Position numbers and translations under genes: made by a program
The notes under the pieces: model-generated
The model's input: the letters and a program-made list of their open reading frames with translations, nothing else
Database searches by the model: none
What the model was told of the DNA's origin: nothing
Source: Chitinophagaceae bacterium
Lineage (GTDB): Bacteria > Bacteroidota > Bacteroidia > Chitinophagales > Chitinophagaceae
Assembly: GCA_947461495.1 (NCBI GenBank)
Contig: CANHLV010000155.1
Location: forward strand, 1-5,143
DNA: 5,143 bases
Reading direction: 5' to 3'
Shown here: piece after piece, positions 1-4,951 of the stretch
Layout: each line of letters starts with the position of its first letter
How positions within the stretch are numbered: the stretch's first letter is position 1

Positions 1-26
1 AGAACGATACTTAAGTAAATGTTTGG

Positions 27-52
27 AAGCCCCCTCAATCTCCCAAAGGGGA
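27..52. repeat. C-run/G-run imperfect palindrome, possible dispersed intergenic repeat
   Basis: A run of five C (30-34) and a second CCC (42-44) are followed after AAA by GGGG (48-51), so either C run can pair with the G run as a short hairpin. No T run follows, so it does not look like a standard intrinsic terminator for a plus-strand gene. C-run/G-run patches of this form are, from memory, common between genes in Bacteroidota; that is recollection, not a search result. An upstream plus-strand gene could end at the TAA at 16-18 (only five codons visible), which cannot be verified from the window. Confidence 0.35.
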
Positions 53-53
53 A

Positions 54-74
54 AGTTGTTTGGTGTTTGGTGTT
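54..74 (-). repeat. Three-unit heptanucleotide repeat (TGGTGTT type)
   Basis: Three consecutive 7-bp units run in phase: AGTTGTT (54-60), then TGGTGTT twice (61-67, 68-74). Read on the minus strand these are AACACCA, AACACCA and AACAACT, which fit or nearly fit the AACNNCA consensus of the ten-unit array inside yggS (684-753), in the opposite orientation. The tract is in the non-coding leader about 100 bases before the yggS start. A -7-like sequence TATGTTTG begins at its last base, but no convincing -33 partner is visible. Confidence 0.6.
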
Positions 75-136
75 ATGTTTGAAATTTCATTTGTGGTTTT
101 AAATCCCACTTTTACCCAGAGGTATCGGGGCAGGCT

Positions 137-171
137 ATTTTACATTGGATATTTTACATTTTACATTTCCT
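137..171. repeat. Five-unit heptanucleotide repeat (ATTTTAC type) abutting the yggS start
   Basis: The leader can be read as five phased 7-bp units: ATTTTAC (137-143), ATTGGAT (144-150), ATTTTAC (151-157), ATTTTAC (158-164) and ATTTCCT (165-171). Three units are identical and the outer ones degenerate. The tract ends one base before the yggS ATG at 173, so it occupies the place where a ribosome binding site or 5' leader would lie. Unit number would alter leader length and possibly promoter spacing. The base composition differs from the AACNNCA repeats, but the 7-bp period is the same. Confidence 0.6.
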
Positions 172-172
172 C

Positions 173-859
173 ATGTTTAACATCGAAAAATACAATTCAC
201 TTAAAAAATCTATCCCTTCGGGAATTACCATCATCGCTGTTTCCAAAACAAAGCCTTTTGAAGATCTTCAGGAAGCTTATGAAATAGGTGTTAGAGATTT
301 CGGAGAGAATTATGTGCAGGAGTTGGTTGAGAAACATGAGAAATTACCTAAAGACATTCACTGGCATTTTATCGGTCATCTTCAATCTAACAAAGTAAAA
401 TACATCGCGCCATTTGTGCATCTCATTCATGGTGTTGATAGTGAGAAACTGTTAATCGAAATCAACAAGCAAGGCAAAAAAATAAACAGAAAAATAAATT
501 GCCTTTTGCAGATTTACATCGCTAAAGAAGAAACAAAATTCGGAATGGATGAGCAGGAACTTCAACATGTAATTTCCACTTCCCCCGAACTCGAATTCGT
601 CAATATCTGCGGCCTCATGGGCATGGCCAGCTTCACCGACAACGAACAAATCATAAAATCCGAATTCGCCTATTTAAAGAGTTTACTCCAAACAACAAAC
701 AACAAACAACAAACCATAAACAACGAACCCCAAACCCCAAACCCCAAACTCCAAACTTTGAGCATGGGCATGAGTGCCGACTTTAAAATCGCTATCGAAT
801 GTGGAAGCACTATGATTCGAATTGGCAGCATGCTATTTGGCGAACGAAACAAAACATGA
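173..859 (+). CDS. yggS: YggS/PLPBP-family pyridoxal phosphate homeostasis protein
   Basis: A 228-residue cytosolic PLP-binding protein of the YggS/PROSC family, which has no known catalytic turnover and buffers free pyridoxal phosphate and amino-acid pools. It keeps the family motifs in order: AVSKTKP at 22-28 with the Schiff-base lysine as K25, FGENYVQE at 43-50, WHFIGHLQSNK at 64-74, HGVDS at 86-90, a QIYIAKEETKFG strand at 113-124, GLMGMA at 147-152, SMGMS at 197-201 and GSTMIRIGS at 211-219, the last two forming the phosphate-binding end of the barrel. The ATG at 173 gives the usual short N-terminus before the lysine strand; no Shine-Dalgarno is visible. Odd features: residues 173-195 form a QTxNxxx heptapeptide repeat, about 11 residues longer than this loop in relatives I recall, and it is encoded by a 7-bp tandem array. 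Codons at about 581-660 end almost always in C, unlike the T/A-ending start of the gene. Family assignment is firm. Confidence 0.95.
   Translation: MFNIEKYNSLKKSIPSGITIIAVSKTKPFEDLQEAYEIGVRDFGENYVQELVEKHEKLPKDIHWHFIGHLQSNKVKYIAPFVHLIHGVDSEKLLIEINKQGKKINRKINCLLQIYIAKEETKFGMDEQELQHVISTSPELEFVNICGLMGMASFTDNEQIIKSEFAYLKSLLQTTNNKQQTINNEPQTPNPKLQTLSMGMSADFKIAIECGSTMIRIGSMLFGERNKT
684..756 (+). repeat. Ten-unit heptanucleotide tandem array inside yggS (AACNNCA)
   Basis: From 684 the sequence divides without a phase break into ten 7-bp units: TACTCCA (684), AACAACA (691, 698, 705), AACCATA (712), AACAACG (719), AACCCCA (726, 733, 740) and AACTCCA (747), with a partial AAC at 754-756. Because 21 bases equal seven codons, the protein shows a heptapeptide repeat: QTTNNKQ, QTINNEP, QTPNPKL, then QT (residues 173-195). 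The minus strand carries three GGGG runs separated by TTT plus a GGAG, telomere-like and possibly able to form a G-quadruplex. Relatives of the unit lie in opposite orientation at 54-74. One unit lost would put TGA at 759-761 in frame; one gained would put TAA at 784-786 in frame. Whether it varies in length is unknown. Confidence 0.85.
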
Positions 860-876
860 TTTCCCGTTTAATCCCT

Positions 877-884
877 TAATTTTG
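877..884 (+). promoter_or_regulatory. Candidate Bacteroidota -7 element (TAATTTTG)
   Basis: TAATTTTG fits the Bacteroidota -7 consensus TAnnTTTG and lies 88 bases before the start of the TonB-like gene, in the 113-base gap after yggS. No TTG/TTTG -33 element is found at the expected distance upstream, so this rests on one half-site in an AT-rich gap where chance matches are likely. The rest of the gap (860-972) shows no hairpin terminator and no gene. Confidence 0.2.
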
Positions 885-972
885 TTAAAATATCAGTAGA
901 CATTTGAATTTTTAAGCTGAATTTATTTCATTTGCTGTTTAATTTTTTACTTTTAGTTTTAATCAATTATCC

Positions 973-1773
973 ATGATACAAACTTTTTCTACTGAAGAAA
1001 ACAAAAAAGCAGCAGTTTATACCGCTATCATTTGCGGCATACTTTTGCTTTTGTTTATTTTTATCAGGTGGTCTGACTTACCTCCTGCACCTCCACTTAT
1101 TCAAGATCAAATTGTTATAGATTTAGGCAATGATTATGAAGGATATGGAGAGGAACAACCCATGATAAAAGGTACTCCTTCAACTAATCAAGAAAATATT
1201 AATACACCTACTCCACCCGACCAATCATCCAACGACAATATAACTCCACCAGATGAAAATGATGCTGATGCTGCTCCTATTGTAAAAAATAATAACACAA
1301 AAGCCAATCCCTCGCTCGAAAAACCCAAAACTACGCAAATAGAAAAAACAAATAATTCAACTACAAAGCCTAGAATCACTTATCAAGGTCCTGCTAAAAA
1401 TAATAATGGCAATAATAATGATGAAGACAATTCTTTTACGTCACAAGGAAAAAATCCGAATAAAAAAGACGATACAGGTTCTCCTGGCGGCGGTAAAAAT
1501 GGAGCTGCAACAGGCGGACCTAAAGTAACCAAAGGGAACAGAAAAATCGTTAAGCATTATAAATTTGAAGGCGAACTCAGCAAGGCTACGATATATGCTA
1601 TTATTAAAGTATCTCCATCTGGGCAAGGAAAGTTTGTTGGTTTTGACAAAGGGAGTACCAGTCGAAGCCAGGCTTATGCCAATGCCGTCAGTAATTACTT
1701 GGGCAACATAAAATTTGATGCTTCAGACAACGAATCCAATGTTACTGTTCAATTTGTTTTTGATGTGAATTAA
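973..1773 (+). CDS. Single-pass TonB-like energy transducer protein
   Basis: A 266-residue inner-membrane protein with TonB-like architecture. Residues 1-12 are a short polar cytoplasmic tail, about 13-31 a single hydrophobic membrane segment, then a PPAPP motif (37-41) and an acidic juxtamembrane part. Residues about 60-190 are a long low-complexity periplasmic linker rich in Asn, Pro, Thr, Lys and Gly, including NNNGNNN at 143-149 coded by AAT repeats and a glycine-rich stretch ahead of the C-terminal domain. Residues 194-266 form a compact beta-alpha-beta-like domain (strand ATIYAIIKV, a Gly turn, KGSTSRSQAYANAVSNYL helix, closing strand VTVQFVFDV) resembling TonB C-terminal domains. The classical YP motif of TonB is absent and no ExbB/ExbD genes lie in the window, so partner and receptor are unknown; a TolA-like role is an alternative. 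It sits 38 bases before folC on the same strand, suggesting co-transcription. No Shine-Dalgarno is visible before the ATG, which is supported by the membrane segment following directly. Confidence 0.7.
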   Translation: MIQTFSTEENKKAAVYTAIICGILLLLFIFIRWSDLPPAPPLIQDQIVIDLGNDYEGYGEEQPMIKGTPSTNQENINTPTPPDQSSNDNITPPDENDADAAPIVKNNNTKANPSLEKPKTTQIEKTNNSTTKPRITYQGPAKNNNGNNNDEDNSFTSQGKNPNKKDDTGSPGGGKNGAATGGPKVTKGNRKIVKHYKFEGELSKATIYAIIKVSPSGQGKFVGFDKGSTSRSQAYANAVSNYLGNIKFDASDNESNVTVQFVFDVN

Positions 1774-1791
1774 AAGTTCTCTCGATAAGAA

Positions 1792-1813
1792 ATTGTATTT
1801 ATTTTTATACAAT
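1792..1813 (+). promoter_or_regulatory. Inverted repeat overlapping the folC start codon
   Basis: ATTGTAT (1792-1798) and ATACAAT (1807-1813) are perfect complements around an 8-base loop TTATTTTT. The right arm contains the A and T of the folC ATG (1812-1814), so the folded RNA would hide the start codon; as DNA it could be a small operator. All but two pairs are A-T, so the stem is weak and a chance origin in AT-rich sequence is possible. Confidence 0.3.
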
Positions 1814-3104
1814 GACTTACGAAGAAGCTTTATCCTATCTATACTCACAACTGCCCATGTTTTCACGAATAGGTGTAGCTGCTTACAAAGTAGACATACA
1901 CAATACTGTAGCGCTTTGTGAAGCTTTAGGAAATCCACAAAATAAATTCAAATCCATTCATATAGCCGGTACTAACGGCAAAGGAAGTACGAGCCATATG
2001 CTGGCGGCAATGTTGCATCAACAAGGATTCAAAACTGGATTGTACACTTCTCCTCACATCAAAGATTTCGGTGAAAGAATTCGTATCAATGGAAAGATGA
2101 TTGACCAAGATTTCGTTGTTGCTTTTACTGAAAAAACAAAAAGCATTTGTAAGAATATTCAACCTTCATTCTTCGAACTCACTGTTGCCATGGCTTTTGA
2201 ATATTTCGCTTTGCAACAGGTTGATATTGCTGTTATAGAAACCGGTCTCGGCGGCAGACTCGACAGTACGAACATCATCAATCCTTTACTTTCAATCATT
2301 ACCAATATCGGTTACGACCACACGAACTTATTAGGCAATACGCTAGAGGCCATTTCATTCGAAAAAGCAGGCATTATCAAAAGCAATACACCTGTTGTCA
2401 TTGGAGAATATTTACAAGAAACAAAACCTGTATTTGAAAAGAAAGCCAATGAAATGAAGGCTCCTATTTTTTTCGCATCAGAAATTTATGAAGCAAGTGT
2501 AATTGAAAATAGTCACCAATTTTTAAAATGCAAGGTTACAGATAAATCAAATCAACATACTGAAATTTTCACACTTGATCTCAACGGCAACTATCAATTA
2601 AAAAATCTAAGAACTGTTTTAGCAGCGGAAAAAATTCTGGCAACACTTGGATTTAAAATCGATGAGGCCAATGAAAAATCCGCACTGGCAAACGTAAAAA
2701 CCATTACTGGTCTGAAAGGAAGATGGGACGTGGTTTCTGAAGCTCCTTTATGCATTCATGATGTAGCACATAACAAAGATGGCATCAGCGCATTGTTACA
2801 ACAATTAAAAGACAATCACTCTAACTCCAATTATCATTTTGTCATTGGCTTTGTGAATGACAAAGACATTTCCTCTGTACTTGAATTATTGCCAAAAGAA
2901 GCGAATTATTATTTTACCAATGCACATATCCCCCGTGCGCTTCCTCATGCAGAACTTAAAGCATTGGCAAATGAAAGAAACCTAGCTGGAGAAAGTTATG
3001 ATGATGTGAATGAAGCCATAACCACCGCAAAAAAAACAGCGAATGAAAATGATGTAATTGTTGTGTGTGGAAGTTTCTTTATACTGGCAGAGGTGAATCA
3101 ATAA
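1812..3104 (+). CDS. folC: Bifunctional folylpolyglutamate synthase/dihydrofolate synthase
   Basis: A 430-residue cytosolic ATP-dependent ligase of the Mur-ligase fold that adds glutamate to dihydropteroate or to folates. Visible motifs in order: P-loop GTNGKGST (53-60), YTSPHIKDFGERIRING (78-94, folate/omega loop region), ETGLGGRLDSTN (143-154), TNIGYDHTNLLG (164-175, metal/ATP contacts), FEKAGIIK (183-190, with K185 at the position of the carbamylated lysine of Mur-type ligases), GRWDVV (303-308) and HDVAHNKDG (316-324) opening the C-terminal glutamate-ligase domain. Length and motif order match intact FolC; nothing appears missing. The start at 1812 places the P-loop at the usual distance from the N-terminus. 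An inverted repeat covers the start codon, no Shine-Dalgarno is seen, and the gene begins 38 bases after the TonB-like gene. Its stop overlaps the convergent Nudix gene by 7 bases. Whether both activities are present cannot be told from motifs alone. Confidence 0.96.
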   Translation: MTYEEALSYLYSQLPMFSRIGVAAYKVDIHNTVALCEALGNPQNKFKSIHIAGTNGKGSTSHMLAAMLHQQGFKTGLYTSPHIKDFGERIRINGKMIDQDFVVAFTEKTKSICKNIQPSFFELTVAMAFEYFALQQVDIAVIETGLGGRLDSTNIINPLLSIITNIGYDHTNLLGNTLEAISFEKAGIIKSNTPVVIGEYLQETKPVFEKKANEMKAPIFFASEIYEASVIENSHQFLKCKVTDKSNQHTEIFTLDLNGNYQLKNLRTVLAAEKILATLGFKIDEANEKSALANVKTITGLKGRWDVVSEAPLCIHDVAHNKDGISALLQQLKDNHSNSNYHFVIGFVNDKDISSVLELLPKEANYYFTNAHIPRALPHAELKALANERNLAGESYDDVNEAITTAKKTANENDVIVVCGSFFILAEVNQ

Positions 3105-3643
3105 CCCAAGGACTTTAATTTCTCAAATCCATAAAACAAACAAAGTGCGTGCATGCTTTGGATGAATTCACTGTTGGATAACATTTGTTTGACTTCCTCG
3201 ATTGGCTTTAGCATGATGTCAATTTCTTCATTGGCATCCAATTGCTGAGCTTTTACTTTTTTTCCACCTATTGCTAAAAATAGTTTGGTGAAATTATTCA
3301 GTACACCGGGATTGGCGGCTGTTGTTCCTAAATAATAAACTTCTTCAAATTCATATCCTGTCTCTTCAAGCAATTCACGCTTTATGGCATCATCAGGATT
3401 TTCGTTGGGATCAATAAATCCACCGGGCAATTCTATTGAATATTGCTGAACAGGATGGCGATATTGTTTCACCAACAAAATTTGATTGTCTGTGGTAACG
3501 GCCATTGCTGTAGCGCTTTCAGGTAGTTCCACCACAAAATAAGGATCTACAATTTTTCCGGAAGCCAATTGATATGCATCCTGACGCGCAGTGAAATACT
3601 GATGCTTATTGAGATACGCTGAAGAAATGATTTTTACATCCAT
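3098..3643 (-). CDS. Nudix hydrolase, ADP-ribose pyrophosphatase type
   Basis: A 181-residue cytosolic hydrolase with a complete Nudix box at 75-97: G75, E81, R89-E90-L91, E93-E94, G96-Y97, fitting GX5EX7REUXEEXGU, the Mg-binding loop-helix-loop that cleaves nucleoside diphosphates linked to another moiety. Before it lie the strands ILLVKQYRHPV and the IELPGG entry typical of ADP-sugar pyrophosphatases. Downstream, NPG at 111-113 puts a proline about 16 residues after the box, the feature used to tell ADP-ribose pyrophosphatases from other Nudix groups; ANEEID later may supply a catalytic acid. The likely reaction is ADP-ribose to AMP plus ribose 5-phosphate, but other ADP-sugars or nucleotide sugars are possible. 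It starts 9 bases after the YfiT-like gene stop on the same strand, so it is probably the last gene of that operon. Its stop codon lies inside the end of folC, leaving no room for a separate terminator. Confidence 0.9.
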   Translation of the reverse strand: MDVKIISSAYLNKHQYFTARQDAYQLASGKIVDPYFVVELPESATAMAVTTDNQILLVKQYRHPVQQYSIELPGGFIDPNENPDDAIKRELLEETGYEFEEVYYLGTTAANPGVLNNFTKLFLAIGGKKVKAQQLDANEEIDIMLKPIEEVKQMLSNSEFIQSMHALCLFYGFEKLKSLGY

Positions 3644-3652
3644 GATATAGTA

Positions 3653-4177
3653 TTACCAGCTCATGCGGTCTTTCAATGCCTGCACTTGAGCGATATGATG
3701 TTTGCCATGCCATGCATATAAACCAAGAATAAACCAAAGCGACATTTGTCTTTTGTATTCTGGATGCATCACCGTTCTTTCAAAATCTTTTTCATTAAGA
3801 TTGATGAAGAACTCATGCCATCTCAAATGCAAAGCATGCAATAAAGTAATCGACACATTGATAGGAACATTGGCTGCATCAGGGGTATTCACCCAAGTGT
3901 TTTGGTCGTATGGCTTGATGGTGGGGTTGTCTTCCGTTAAAGCCAGTTTGCAGCGAATGAATGCGTTCATGTGACTATCCGCCAGATGGTGTACCACTTG
4001 TTTTACTGTCCAGCTTCCATCTCTATAAGGTGTATCCAGTTGAAATTCGTCGAGGTTGGAAACGGTAAGCTCAAGCGATTGAGTCATAAAACGAATATCG
4101 AGCAACCTGTCTCGTAATTCTTGTTCGGAGTAAGGTTGCTCGATAAACTTCCCGATGGGATAAATAATTGAATCCAT
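3653..4177 (-). CDS. yfiT: YfiT/DinB-superfamily metal-dependent thiol transferase-like protein
   Basis: A 174-residue cytosolic four-helix protein closely resembling Bacillus subtilis YfiT, of the DinB/BstA group. Members are annotated as putative metal-dependent hydrolases or bacillithiol transferases that conjugate a low-molecular-weight thiol to electrophiles. Visible signatures: YPIGKF at 6-11, LDTPYRDGSWTVKQVVHHLADSH within 47-69, and GLYAWHGKHH at 152-161. H64, H157 and H161 match the spacing (93 then 4 residues) of the three metal-ligand histidines described for YfiT. Length is that of the family, and the N-terminal YPIGKF supports the ATG at 4175-4177. That ATG shares its A with the TAA of the upstream FKBP gene (TAATG), suggesting translational coupling; the Nudix gene follows after 9 bases. 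Which thiol this organism uses is not shown by the window, so bacillithiol is an inference. Confidence 0.9.
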   Translation of the reverse strand: MDSIIYPIGKFIEQPYSEQELRDRLLDIRFMTQSLELTVSNLDEFQLDTPYRDGSWTVKQVVHHLADSHMNAFIRCKLALTEDNPTIKPYDQNTWVNTPDAANVPINVSITLLHALHLRWHEFFINLNEKDFERTVMHPEYKRQMSLWFILGLYAWHGKHHIAQVQALKDRMSW

Positions 4178-4905
4178 TATTTTGTAACAGCAGGTTTGAT
4201 GTCTCTTAATGTAATTTCAAAAATCAAGGCAGCGTTTGGAGGGATAGCACCACCAGCACCTCTTTCACCATAGCCCAATTCGCTTGGTATGTATACTTTC
4301 CAATGAGAGCCTTTGGTCATCAATTGTAAAATTTCAGTCCAGCCCCTTATTACACCACCTAAAGGAAAACTTGCTGGTTCGCCTCTTTTGATAGAATTAT
4401 CAAATTCAGTTCCGTCGATTAATGTACCTACATAATCAACCACAACAGTATCAATAGGAGTAGGTTTCATACCATTGGCTTCACCTGCCTTCATGATTTC
4501 ATATTGCAATCCATTAGGTAATGAGATTACACCAGGTCTTTTTTTATTTTCATCAAAATAATTCTGACATTTTGCTTTTTCAGCATCCCCTTTTTTCTTT
4601 GCGAAATCTTGTAATTTTTGTTGTAATGTCATATTGGCTTGTTCTTTGTTAAGTAAAGTAGGTTTCCCTTGAATGATTTCTTCAAGTGCTTTTGACATAG
4701 CTTCTATGTTCAATTCTGTAATTCCCTGGTCTTTCATATTCTGACCGATGTTGACTCCGGCTGCATAACTGAAACTATCTACTCCATTTTTCAATTCAAA
4801 TTTTGCAGGTTCAGCTGTTTTTTTATCCTGAGTTTTTTTTCCTTGTGCAAAAGAAAAATTCACAAGTAAACCACCAGCCAGAAAACATAAAAATAACTTC
4901 TTCAT
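4177..4905 (-). CDS. Exported FKBP-type peptidyl-prolyl cis-trans isomerase
   Basis: A 242-residue periplasmic folding catalyst of the FkpA/Mip type. Residues 1-20 are a signal peptide (KK, then a hydrophobic core, ending FSFA before Q21), of signal peptidase I type; C7 is not in a lipobox. A Lys-rich spacer (22-34) leads to a helical FKBP N-terminal dimerisation-type domain (about 38-135, starting DSFSYAAGVNIGQNM). The catalytic FKBP domain covers about 136-237. Residues matching the FKBP12 pocket are all present: Y158, F168, D169, F180, V185, I186, W189, Y212, I221 and F229, so an active proline isomerase is expected. The ATG at 4903-4905 is supported by the signal peptide immediately after it; the leader is A-rich without a Shine-Dalgarno. 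It is 46 bases downstream of the ABC ATPase gene on the same strand, and its stop overlaps the YfiT-like start by one base. The exact substrate is unknown. Confidence 0.93.
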   Translation of the reverse strand: MKKLFLCFLAGGLLVNFSFAQGKKTQDKKTAEPAKFELKNGVDSFSYAAGVNIGQNMKDQGITELNIEAMSKALEEIIQGKPTLLNKEQANMTLQQKLQDFAKKKGDAEKAKCQNYFDENKKRPGVISLPNGLQYEIMKAGEANGMKPTPIDTVVVDYVGTLIDGTEFDNSIKRGEPASFPLGGVIRGWTEILQLMTKGSHWKVYIPSELGYGERGAGGAIPPNAALIFEITLRDIKPAVTK

Positions 4906-4951
4906 TTATATTGTTTTTTTGTTTTAAAATATTTTGCAAATAAACAGAACT

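Noticed and set aside
74..81. TATGTTTG as a Bacteroidota -7 promoter element for yggS
   Set aside because: It fits TAnnTTTG, but the nearest upstream TTG is only 15 bases away and the sequence is itself edge-of-repeat, so the match may be incidental.
60..287. Plus-strand open frame of 75 codons overlapping the start of yggS
   Set aside because: It runs through the repeat leader and overlaps the conserved N-terminus of yggS in another frame; the translation has no recognisable domain.
684..756. CRISPR array
   Set aside because: The period is 7 bases with no spacers; it is a simple tandem repeat and is translated within yggS.
670..852. Minus-strand open frame of 60 codons rich in W, F, V and G
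   Set aside because: Its hydrophobic look comes from reading the heptamer array backwards; it lies wholly inside yggS and has no independent support.
2757..2783. HDVAHN in FolC as an altered active-site motif
   Set aside because: DVAHN is a normal variant in FolC proteins, so it does not suggest a changed activity.
3702..3974. Plus-strand open frame of 90 codons
   Set aside because: It is antisense to the YfiT-like gene, whose motifs and metal-ligand histidines are intact; no domain is visible in the antisense product.
4885..4905. Cys7 of the FKBP signal sequence as a lipoprotein cysteine
   Set aside because: It is too close to the N-terminus, the preceding residues (LFL) do not form a lipobox, and a good signal peptidase I site follows at A20.
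4937..4944. Minus-strand TTTATTTG as a -7 promoter element for the FKBP gene
   Set aside because: One mismatch to TAnnTTTG and no -33 partner in the end of the ABC gene; too weak to call in AT-rich DNA.
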